Source of the DNA: Lepas anatifera
Lineage: Eukaryota > Arthropoda > Thecostraca > Lepadidae
Length of the DNA stretch: 64,000 nt
Direction: 5' to 3'
Assembly: GCA_034440635.1 (NCBI GenBank)
Contig: JAOTON010000468.1
Coordinates: forward strand, 7,501 to 71,500
Every line of letters begins with the position of its first letter. The first letter of the stretch is position 1. This document shows positions 44,933 to 55,479 of the stretch, one piece after another. The translations under genes were made by a program, and so were the position numbers. Under the pieces are notes generated by a model that did no database searches, was not told the origin of the DNA, and saw only the letters and a program-made list of their open reading frames with translations.

Positions 44933-46271
44933 AATTGGTCAGAGATTATAAGGCGCATTCTGTCAGCGCTCCACAGTTACCACGGGACAGTTTTGCGGCT
45001 GACACCTTTTGGCCGCATCTAGTACCACGGATATATAGGTAGCGCTAAACATTATCAGCTCTTCTGGAAGCAGTCGTCGCCGTGGTGACGTCATCGAGTA
45101 CACGCAGGGTAAATGCATGTATGTGCACGCGTCAATAAAACCTTAACTTCTGAAGCCAACCGTTGACAAACTGGAAGTTTTTGATGATGAATCAAATCCA
45201 CTCTTTTTATGATGATCAATCATCAATCCACTCCTGTTTCAACGAAACATTTGGCCAATCATCAGATAATCACACGTTTCCCAATGGTAAACAGCTCCCC
45301 ACTGTGGTATTGAGAGATACCTTGCCTAGGGAGCTTGGGTCCTACCCCTGTGGTGGGCAATCCCATCCCCAAGTATGGGATGGGAGTTCAAACCTGCCAC
45401 CCAAAAAATTTCAAATACTGAAAACTGTCGTCTTTAATAACTTTGACTTACAGTTCTGAATGAAAGCAATGGTGGGTTTTCGCTTGATATCTGAAAATTT
45501 GTACCATTCTTAGACGGCCAAAGCTGCACTGACAAAGGGTGTACTATTTTTTGTCACGTATTTTCCAGATATGGGTCGGGGAATAGCTTCTTCAGACTGT
45601 TTGCTGCAAATTTAGCTGTTAAAGAAAGTTGTAAAATTTGGCTTGCTGAGAGTATACCAGCCTTTACTTTTGCTGTGGCCTGCACCAATTAAATTCACGC
45701 ACAATTCAAAAGCTAGCACATTCATACCCCGAACCAGCCAATCATATTTCCACTTCGGCAATGTGTCGTCGTGAACACTATCGACTTAAGCATCACACTA
45801 CTTCCGGTGTAGCTGCGACCTAAAAATACTGCAAAACAACTTCGACGAAAACCAAAAGCCCGAGCCACCCAGGGCCCGATCCCGGTACCCCATAGTCTCC
45901 AACGCAGTGCATAACCGACTGAGATAATCGACCCCTGGATCACCCCAGCGTTTAGGGAAGTTAGCCATAGCAATGTACCCTTGACGAATGCGTATCACTT
46001 CTGGTTCCCGAGATAATAGGGGAGGGGCCCGATCGGAGCCACCCCTCCCCCAGGCAGTGGTGTGTACGAAAAGAGCCCGGGCGGTACCGGGTTAAATATA
46101 TCCCAAACAGCTGTGTTATGGCTACTTTCATGAGATTTTGGTGACGATTTTCTGTTTTTCCTATTTTAGCCGAGTTTTCATTTTCCGTCAATATTTGCAT
46201 TTTATATGACCAAAGGTGCCCAAAAGCTGCTATAAACTAACATATAGTCAGCTTTTAGTCACGTTAAGAAG
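44933..46271. other. Gene-free stretch
   Basis: No gene. 45995-46085 resembles the terminal part of the repeat at 59715-60240 (CTGCCTGGGGGAGGGG and CCGATCGG on the minus strand). Confidence 0.4.
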
Positions 46272-46989
46272 TAGGGGAGACCGGGGCAAAACGGACACCC
46301 TAAGTGTTTTTCCAACATAGCAGGCTAAATAGCGGGCCGAAAATTTTGAGCTATACACCCTGACGTAGCCTAATGAATTGTGTTTCTAATGTAGGAGTAT
46401 CAACTTGAAAAATTAATTTGGAAAAACATGGCAGTAAAATATATCAGCTAATGTTTTTTTGTCCGTTTTGCCCCAGCCCTGGGACACAATGGTTTTTCAG
46501 GAAGGGGGAAAACGGACAGTATGACCTGCTGTCACTGGACTTTGCCCGAGCACCCCCAAAAATATATAAATCCACGTCCCTGGTAGCCTGGGTAACATGG
46601 TAAAAAACATCATGTTTTCGTTAAAGCGCCAACATCTTATAGCTCAGTTAAAATTTTAACCTGTTTTCATTTTGGCCCATGACTGCCCCCCCCCACCCTG
46701 GACCCGCCCCTGCCTTTTCTCGCTGTCTCTTTGACAGTACCACAATAACAAACTACATAGCAAATTATCCTGAGTGATTGGGGTAAATGGGACCATCAGA
46801 CTATTTTACACCATTGGTCCATTTTGCCCCTTCCGTTCTGCCCCACAGCTACTCTGATTCACGTTTTTACGTATCGGAAAAAATAGCATGCTTTGAGGTT
46901 TGAAATTACCCTTACCCTAAGACTACACTGCCACTTATTCAGATATATCACCATCAGAACTGAACCAGGGGCGGATCCAGGAATTTTCG

Positions 46990-47070
46990 CTAGGGGGCCG
47001 CAGCGCTGGGGGGCGCCACTTTCATGGCCAGGGGGCGCCATTTTTAGGCCGGCTGGGGGCGCCAAATTTT
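46990..47070. repeat. Left subterminal GGCGCC cluster of the 11-kb element
   Basis: Three GGGGGCGCCA-type motifs spaced about 30 bases lie within about 100 bp of the left end. The right end has the same hexamer in its subterminal array. Subterminal repeats often bind transposase; that role here is inference. Confidence 0.5.
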
Positions 47071-47116
47071 ATGTTCTTTACCCATTTAAAGTATTTTTGT
47101 GAACTGAATCAGTTAA

Positions 47117-48092
47117 CCTGCGCCCCGGTGGGCCTCCGAGTCACCTTCGCCCTGGTGGGGGGGGGGTTTGAACACCCCCTCTCGAACTCGTCCCCTATGC
47201 AGGATAGCGAAAAAACGCGAACCCTGGTGGATAGCTCATACAAATTCATGAAGACACTACATCAGTCACTTTTTGGCTCAGGTCGACATTGAGGTCATGG
47301 CAGGTCAAAGAAGTTGGCATTTTGAGCAAAGTCTAGCGTCTGACAGCGTTGAGTCAGAATAATTTTGTAGACACTGTTCGCTCTCTCTCGTCACGACGAA
47401 TCGAATGATGTATAATATGAGCACTCTAGGTCAAAACACAAATCACCTGACCTCAGGTCAGGTCAAGGTCACATTTTGACTTAGCATAGTCCATATGCCT
47501 ATCAATCGACTGGCAATAACAATCCAAACGCAATGGTATAAACATAAAAGCTGTATCATCATTTCATGCAAAGTTATTGACCTAAGTCTGAAAACTGCTT
47601 AAGTAGCTCGGGATGATCTCTCAGAGGTCACAGGTCAAAAATTGCAACATGAACCTAAAAAGGGGCCTAAGATACTTCGATTTGGAGAATATGAAGGTAT
47701 TATCACCTTTATCTACACAAATACAAACCATTTTCTGTTTTCCTCTGTATTTCCAATGGAGAGGTCATGGTCCGTATTTGACCTTATGTCATCGATATGA
47801 AAAATCCCCGAACTTTTTGGAGAACTCGGTGGGGCCATTATGTGTTATAAGTTTCAATTCAAAAGATTCACCCATTTCCTACTTATGCCACCTTCAAAAC
47901 TTTTTGAGGTAAGGTCACTTGACCTGCACTGATGACCTGACCTGAGATGACCCAAGCAAAATTTTTGGGGGATTCTTGCGGAATCGATCAAGAATAAGGT
48001 GTGTCAAGTACGCCGGCGCTTTGCGTCGCCGTTTTTTTCTTGCCGCCCGAAAAACCAGAGGGGGTGTTGAAACAGCCCCCACTGGGCGATGG
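47117..48092. mobile_element. TTAA element type 2, inverted copy
   Basis: TTAA at 47113-47116 precedes CCTGCGCCCCGGTGGG. The right end ACTGGGCGATGG is followed by TCAA, a decayed TTAA (48093-48096). The interior matches the reverse complement of 5832-6842: AATCGAATGATGTATAATATGA (47398) corresponds to 6520-6542 reversed. AGGTCA-rich. Confidence 0.65.
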
Positions 48093-48096
48093 TCAA

Positions 48097-49932
48097 AGAG
48101 GTAATTAGTTTCATATTTTCTTTAAAAAAAAATGAGGAAAGATCATGACTTTGAATGTATCTAAAATACATCTCAGGAGTGGTAAAAAGTGAATGTATCT
48201 CTTTGGCGTTTGTTTTATTGTGCACTGGAACCCACGGTTAGTAAAGACACTTTGGGACCCGGGGAGACTGCATGGGGACTATTTTCTTCCCAATCAGTGA
48301 TCAAAATTATCTTCAGAAGCCTTAAACAGTTTGCAGAAGACCAACGAATATTTAGAATAGGCCCGTCTCGTTCAATGAGCCTATGTTTGCCATTGGGGAT
48401 TAGGTTTCTACAGGACATGTCAGATCAAATCCCGATACACTTTGCTTATATGATGATGATTAGCACACAGGGCCTTAACTAGCCATGAGGGTCTAATAAA
48501 CCACTAGGTCAGAGCAGTGATCCCAGTTCCCTTCAATCTGAGCTAGCCAGCCACGAAGGATCTATTACTTAAGTTCATGGACCTTGGCTTACTTCAAGAC
48601 CCCAGTTATTGTAAACCTTTCTAAGGCTATATTCTAATATAATGCCTCCTAAGACTTGACTGAGACAAGCAACTTGCCGTATTCCAATGTGGTATTTTGA
48701 CCTTCTTCCATGCGTAGCCACGCTCGACGTAGGACAAGCGTACCCGGGATGCACAGGGACCAGTACCGACCTAGTCTACGCAGAATATCAGCATACCGAT
48801 CTAATGTGCGCACTACGATCACAATGCTGATTTGACCCCACCTGCGCAGTGTGGGTGCAGGCTGGAAATCAGAATAAAATATCGACGTGCGTGCGCCCAT
48901 TCTTATATACTCTCTGCATCAGAATACGGCCCCAAGCAAAGGCCCAGTTTAGGGATACTCCACATCAGCGATCAACTCGGAAAAATGTGTTCGTGTCTCC
49001 CTCAACGGCATCTACCTGAATTTTTGCAGGAACTATAACTAGCTATAACCAGAGTTTGGCCGTTGGCCTGACTTCGCTGTGCTATGGCAGCCACATAGGA
49101 CCCTCGACTGACCAAAATGAACTCAAAGTCGTTCACAGTGTACACTTGTACACTTCCCGGCTTTCTCCGGGGGTTCGCTAACTGGCAGATTTAGATCCTG
49201 ATGGATTTAAGGGTCCCAACAGTCCCACTCACAGCAGTCAAAGACCGTCATGGATGGTTACCCGCCTGGATGCAGGGGGCCCAGCGACTTCCCGATTAGA
49301 CCTCAGGTCACCTCATGACCTTCCACAAGAATATGGCAGGCCCTACTGGGCACGGAAAGACCTGTTGATCCCGGAGTACCCTTTTTATAGACTGTGCGTT
49401 CAGTTCCAAATATATATTTACGATACAGAGTCCTCTTATGGTCACCGGGGTACCACCCTGTCCGACAAAAAAAAAAACATGCTGGCAAGACATGGCCCTG
49501 ACTGCGACCGAAAGATCTGTTAGTTACAGAGATCCCTGTTGACCTAAGATTGCCCTATAGATAACGAGGAGGCTCCTGGTCCCAAAGGACCTGCTGACCG
49601 TAGAGGGCCCTACTTGTCACAGCATCCCCCGCTGGCACAGAGGGCATTCTCGGTGGCAGACAGAAGGCTCTTCTGACTGCATTCGGCCCTGTGTGTGTGT
49701 TGGGTTTTTTGGGCGTTTTTAGCATCTTGGCCATTTCACGCCCATTCGGCCCTGCCGACCACGGAATGATGTACTGGTCATGCTTGTCACAGAGGGCCCT
49801 CTTAAAAACAGGTGACCCACCTAATTAAAGAGTGTTCTTCTGCCCCTAGGGGACCCTGACGGTCACATATTGGGTGTCGCTTGCCGCAGAGGGTCACGCT
49901 TGTAACAGCAAGTCATGCTGGTCCCCGAGGTT
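48097..49932. other. Gene-free stretch inside the 11-kb element
   Basis: No gene recognised. 49290-49920 has a loose repetitive texture (AGAGGGCCCT, CACAGAGGGC, TGTCACAG), perhaps a very old minisatellite. Confidence 0.4.
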
Positions 49933-50097
49933 GATAGCACCCTTGTCTGCTAAGCCACCGGTCCCGGGTTCAAGTCCCGGCGGAGCCTCTGAATAAGTCG
50001 ATCTGATCCCCAAAATCCGTTCCAACAGGGTCAGAGTTGGCGACGCCGTATGACCCTGGCAGTTGGTGCGTCGTTAAAACCCAACAATTATTATTAT
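49933..50097 (+). mobile_element. tRNA-derived SINE, copy 4, with 11-bp target duplication
   Basis: It carries box B-like GGGTTCAAGTCCC, the body GAGTTGGCGACGCCGTATGACC, the tail CTGGCAGTTGGTGCGTCG and an (ATT)n end. It is flanked by TCCCCGAGGTT at 49922-49932 and 50098-50108. The box A part is truncated. This copy defines the family's 3' end. Confidence 0.85.
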
Positions 50098-50108
50098 TCC
50101 CCGAGGTT

Positions 50109-51571
50109 TACGGTTGGTCATAGATTGGCGTAGCCCGGCTGCCCTTCGCGCGATCTTTTCCCTTCGGGTGTCTCTCATGCGACTGTGCTAGCCGCCCCAC
50201 CCCTTTACTACGTTTCTGTTCCTCCCTACTATAGTTTCATCACCCAATCAACTCTCCTTCCCCGATCACCTAGGTATTTTCCAGCTCTATCAACCGGCCG
50301 CAAACTCAGCCTATTCAAGGTGATGATGTTAGAGATTGCACCTGACCAACACTGACCGAGCTTATCTATCACTGATCAACAGCCGAGAGGGCTGGGTACA
50401 TGGACGATCCAGGATTTCGATAAGGGGGAAGCGAAGTCTCCGGGTACGGTCAGACTACCATTTGGGGGTCAACCTTTGGTATCATGGATCTTTGTGATGC
50501 TAATTTTGCGTATTTGTGATGCCATTTGAAAAAGTGCCGATTAAAAAAACACGTTGCCAAGAAAAGGAAGGATTTCTCAAACTGCCTCCAGTTAAATAAG
50601 CAACAATTAAAGAGGGCAACTTCTACCTGGATTACGTTTTGAAGCGGAATTTACGCAGAGACGGCCTTTGGAGATTTTGCGAACCAGTCGTTGCAGTTTA
50701 CCCTGTCTGCGCAGAGTGGATAGTGATAAATCCATAATATTCTACACAAGGCGAAACTTTTTGCTGTTTACAAACATGTGGGAGAGGACGCAACCAAAAT
50801 TATGCAGGTGCCTCCTGCCCAGGGGGGTCAACGACTGCCGAGTCTGTCTGCCGATGACGTCACCTGGGGCAAACAAGCGTCGTCATGGTTACGCCGTACG
50901 CTTTTCCAGCGCTCCTTAGGACTAGGATTTGAAGGAAGGTTCGGTTTATTTTTTAAATATTTGAAACATCCATACGAATTTTGAATAGGTATACAACTTA
51001 ACTCAGTTCCAGAATGGATGATTTCGAATAGAGTAGGTAGTTTGATATTCCTTTATATCTACACAGCATTGCATAGCCACGCATAGCCTATATACCTAGC
51101 CTACCTACATACCCACGTAGCAACCAATTTATTAAAAAGTAGAGATGTTGGTTCAGATTTTGTGACCTCACCTAACATCAGTTTCAGCTGCCACTACTTC
51201 TTCAAATATTTTATTGTTTGGATCATCGGTCGCTTGGGGCAAAGTCATAATGACAACGATGTGCTTGTAAATGTTGTCTCATATTGATATACTACTAAAA
51301 TAAAAAAGATTGTCATGTGTCTGACCAGCCTCTTCAATTAAATGGCCCAAATATAAGCCAAATAAATGAATTCAAAGTTAATGAATGAAAGAATAGGAAA
51401 TTGATGGTACAACATTATTCTGAGATTAAAGATAACAATTTTGAATGTTGTTATTGTCAATAATTCTAAAAATAACCGACTTAAATTCATTCTATATATT
51501 GAAGAAAACGGGACAAGAGTCCAGGACAATAAACAATATTTCGAACACGCTTCTTTGTCAAATTTAGAGTT
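50109..51571. other. Unannotated sequence inside the 11-kb element
   Basis: No gene seen. A single MITE-like end, GGACGATCCAGGATTT, lies at 50403. Confidence 0.4.
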
Positions 51572-51579
51572 AAGAGAAA

Positions 51580-51867
51580 CATGTGCGGACGCAGAACCGA
51601 GTTTTGGGGGCCAAACCCATGTCTGCCTCTCCTCCTGGGGAGGGGGATGTGCGATTTAGGTGCTCGACAGGCCTAGTATAAGCTACCTCTCCAAGTACAT
51701 GAGCGCTCTTCTGGGGGAGCGAAGATTTTTTGTTCGACAGACCTAGTGTAAACACCTTTTTTAAAATGTATTCGGCCTTTGGGGGGCCAAAAGATAGTTT
51801 GGCCCCCCCAACACTTTGGGGGTGGGGCCATGGCCGGAATGGCTCCCTTCTCCTGCGTCTGCTAATG
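51580..51867. mobile_element. MITE with perfect 8-bp target duplication, inside the 11-kb element
   Basis: Ends CATGTGCGGACGCAG and, reversed, CATTAGCAGACGCAG. AAGAGAAA flanks both sides (51572-51579 and 51868-51875). The interior shares GTTTTGGGGGCCAAA with 44746-44924. Also inside are two related blocks, GACAGGCCTAGTATAAGCTACCT and GACAGACCTAGTGTAAACACCT. Confidence 0.85.
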
Positions 51868-52140
51868 AAGAGAAATATGAAAGTGGGTAATATTTTCATA
51901 TTTCACTTTAATTTTTGATACAGCAATTAGAACAACAATAAAATAACATAAAAACAAAAAAATACACCTCGCAGCCTCTAAAAGCAATATCCTGAATCTG
52001 GCGGAGAAAGATGCGGCCTTAGAAAACAATTTCGACCGCTTGCTGACGGCACTCCATCTTCTATAGGTGTGTTGCTGCGTGAATGACATTCTGTGAACAA
52101 AGAACACTCACTGTGCGAATGACTTCCGCTTTTGCGGTTC

Positions 52141-52940
52141 TCTGCATTGAATCTTTTCCAGCCTTCTTGAGGTATTCATGTGCCTAAGGCGGGTAAATGT
52201 TCGGGTACGTGCGAAATACCGAAGTACGGGTTCGGGGAGGTCGGGATGCTTGCTCTTCAGCACTTGTATAAACCCAGAGAACACCCCCGGTTGGTGTCTC
52301 GGAGTATCCGGGTGAATGGAATGTCATGGTAGGTGTAGAATTTCTGCTCGAGCTGCTTAAACTTGGAGAGGAAGGTCGAACTTGGAAGGGTGAAGCCGCC
52401 GAGGTTTTTCAGCTGTGTCCACAGCGCCGCCAGTGGAACGCCCTCGCGTGCTCAGCGTGCCCAAGCTAGAGTCACACTCCAGGGCTACGTACACGGCCAT
52501 ATAGCCCAAGGACCTCTCCGTTGCTGGAAACACTGGTTTCTCTATCCGCAGCGCACTGTATGTTGTGCCTGCACTTCTGACAGGATAGCAGCAACTTCGG
52601 AGATGCCAGCATCTTCACTGTTGACGCCTGACTCGCTGTTGCGCACGTCGGTCTCCAGGATTTCAAGGACCTGAAGATCCTGGTCGAGTTTTCCTCCTTC
52701 CTCATCGTTTTTAGCCACTTCTGATCCCCTGAGCAGATCGCTGCTACAGCGGGTCATCATTAGGAGAATCAGGAGTCGGAGGCGATTATTGGCTTCGGTA
52801 GGAGTGGGATTGGTGTAAGCACCGCTGCGACTAGGAAATAGGCTGAAGAAATCCTCAAGGCGGTTCCGGGATAGACGGCTTGTTCGAATATAGGTGATGG
52901 TCCCTAAGCAGTCCTGCAGGTCCTTCAGGTCCTTATTCAC
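52141..52940 (-). pseudogene. P-element/THAP9-like transposase, C-terminal fragment, frameshifted
   Basis: P-family transposases cut and paste DNA with a GTP-dependent RNase H-like core. Read on the minus strand: 52940-52542 has YIRTSRLSRNRLEDFFSLF and GAYTNPTPTEANNRLR, matching the 'T..L.QD.LE.FF...R..GG..NPT' block typical of this family. A second frame (about 52420-52285) has LKNLGGFTLPS, and a third (about 52290-52145) has VLRYFARTRTFTRLRHMN, like the family's '(F/V)RTRTF.R.R.LN' end motif. An in-frame stop at about 52542 and two frame changes show it is dead. The N-terminal THAP finger and most of the catalytic core are missing or unrecognisable upstream. Confidence 0.75.
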
Positions 52941-52955
52941 TGATGATTTGTATCG

Positions 52956-53929
52956 TTAATTGTTATTTTTCTTGCTGCATACATTATCTGTGCCATTTCT
53001 GAATTCAGTAGTATAAGTGGGGACGCAGAGAAATTTCTTGATATCGATATTTAAATGGAATCGTCAACTGCTTCACATTTTACCTTGATTTGATTTGATG
53101 TTCCGGGTCTTCTTTAAGGCACGCATCAACGGTGCCTGACTAGCCCGGTCTCGTTGAGCTCTGTTCAAGTGCTTTGTCTGCGACAACTCGGGGCCTTGTA
53201 CATCAGCCCCGACCAGTGTTTGTCGAGGTTCTTGCCTAGATTTACATTTGTAAAAAATATAAACAAATACACGATTCATATATCCATTACTGATCACCAT
53301 CCTTCTTTTCTTGCATGAAGGGATTGATTTGATACATTTTTAAAAGTATTGTTTGCGTTTAATATGTCGCGATAAAAATGATGCCATATTTGCTGCCACG
53401 TGATGACGTCGACTGGGGCACCTAAAATTCTCTAATTGACTAACCTTATAAAGTAAAGGAATCTTGCCTCCTGCCGAGCTCTGAATGTTTTTCTTACACA
53501 GATGACGTGGGAATTTCGCATTACTGTCTGGACACAGCCTTTAGCTTTTCATTAGTGGCACTGCGAAGAAAACACCTCGGCAAAATAAGTAAATGATCAA
53601 AGTCAACAGCTTATAGGATTATCAATAGATTCGGAATGTTTTTTAAACACATTTAAGGGATATTGGTATATGTGCTCAAAATTTGTTCACAAGAAACATT
53701 ACTTTTACCAGTCCCCCTTTTTTACATCGTAGCATGTTTTTGTTGCAAAAGACAACACAACCACATATTGGACGGGCACACGACCATACATCGGATGGGC
53801 ATGAATGCACCCTGGGAGATCCTGCGTGGTAACGGAGCAAAATGACACCAATCGATACCCAAAGCATACATTAAAAGAACTCGGGGCAATTGTTACCACT
53901 CAAAGCTGAGAGCTGTCCATGTGCCATGG
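52956..53929. other. Unannotated sequence inside the 11-kb element
   Basis: This would be upstream of the transposase fragment on its strand, but I cannot recognise a THAP finger or catalytic core in it. No other gene seen. Confidence 0.4.
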
Positions 53930-54785
53930 TAGTGCCATGTTGCAGTGGGATGCCCTAAGGCTGAAAAAGAGCGGTTAATAGTGAAATTGGAGCACCCGAA
54001 CACAAAGTAGAAGACATCCGAAGTTGAAGGCGGTACACGTAAAAGTGGGGCGCCCCAAGGCTAAGAAAGAACAGACAATTGTGGAAAATGGGCGCGCAAT
54101 CGTGCACTAGCGGGCAGTCAAAAGTGGATCAGAGCGATCAATTTTACGGTGGGCCGCTTTAGAGCTAAAAGGGACGGTCAATCATGATATAGGGGTTCTG
54201 AACCACAAAGCGGATGGAGGCCAGAGCTGAATGAGGGCAGTCCTTGGTGAAGTGGGGTGCTCTAAAGCTGCACAAGAGCGGCCAGCAGTGGAGAAGGTGC
54301 GCGCAATCATACAGAAGAGAGCGGCTAAAAATGGATGAGGGCAGTCCACGTTGCAGTGGGGGCACCCTAGGGCTGAAAAGCGGGTCAATTGTGAAAACGG
54401 GGAGCCCAGTCATAAAGTTAAGGGCGCCTGTAGGTAAATTACGGTGGTCCACGTCGCAGAGGTCCGCCAAGCGCTGAAAAGGGGTGCCCAAACGTGAAAT
54501 ATGGGGTTCCCAACCATAAAATAGAGGGCGTCCGGAGGTGAATGAGGAGTCCACATTGAAGTGAGGCACCCTAGATCTGCAAAGGACCGGTCAATAGTGG
54601 AGAACAGGAGAACAATCATGCAGAAGAGGGCGGCCAAAGGTGGCACGGGTAGTCCATGATGCAGTGGGGTGCTCTAGAGCTGAAAAGGGCGGTCAATCGT
54701 GAAATATGGGCGCCTAACCACAAAGAAGAGGGCGTCAAAAAATCGATGAGGGTTGTCCACGTTGAAGTGTGACGCCTATTAGTGA
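53930..54785. repeat. Minisatellite, about nine units of roughly 102 bp
   Basis: The landmark GCAGTCCACGTTGCAGTGGGG-like segment recurs near 53935, 54030, 54136, 54236, 54342, 54444, 54545, 54646 and 54747, spaced 100-106 bp. Each unit also has a GCTGAAAA..GCGGTCAAT-like half. The 102-bp unit appears to be a dimer of about 51 bp. Older and more diverged than the array at 55480-57990. Confidence 0.8.
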
Positions 54786-55479
54786 CCCGGGGGCATGATA
54801 TATGCGGGAGTGCTTTGGTATGTAAATGAGTCCAGCGGTGATACAGCATGGCGGCGGCTACCCAGCCACAGAGGGTGCTGTAACCTCACCTCCTGGTTGC
54901 AGGATAAAGACCCGCGGCATCACGTCATGGTGCTTGCGGGTGTTTCTAATAACCCAAAATTATTATTTTTCAATGGAGGAACTCGAGTAACGTAAGCAAA
55001 ACGGTCATTCGATAACAAGGAACAAAATTAAAAAAACTAATCTTTACGCTGGCAAGCCTCTTCCTGTACCCTTTTAAATCCTACCTGTGCCCCTGGCTCG
55101 GCATCTCTGCCGTAGCAAGCCCCTTCCCTCGCAAGTGTTGCTACACTTCGCGACCCATTCCTTGAAATACGATTCGCCCCTTTGTTCTGCGACATTAAAG
55201 TAAACACCCTCCCGGAAAATTCTCCCCCACACTTTAGAGGCGGGCAAAGGTGCTTTGCACAGAACGCCTTATAAAAAGCCCTTAACTAACTAACTAACTG
55301 TTGCAGCATGGGAGTGCCAAAATGCCGGTGGTATCTATAGTCGGGGGAAGTGTGGTAAGTTAGTCAGTTAGTTATTTGGGCTTTCGGGCGAGGGATGGTA
55401 ATGGTGATAGTGAATCGGGGGGACGCTGATACTTCACCGAGGCGATACCGAGACTGGAGTTATGGATACCGGTGGTGCA
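54786..55479. other. Spacer between the two minisatellite blocks
   Basis: No gene. Contains CTAACTAACTAACTG (55285) and the inverted TTAGTCAGTTAG (55358), a short foldback. Confidence 0.4.
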
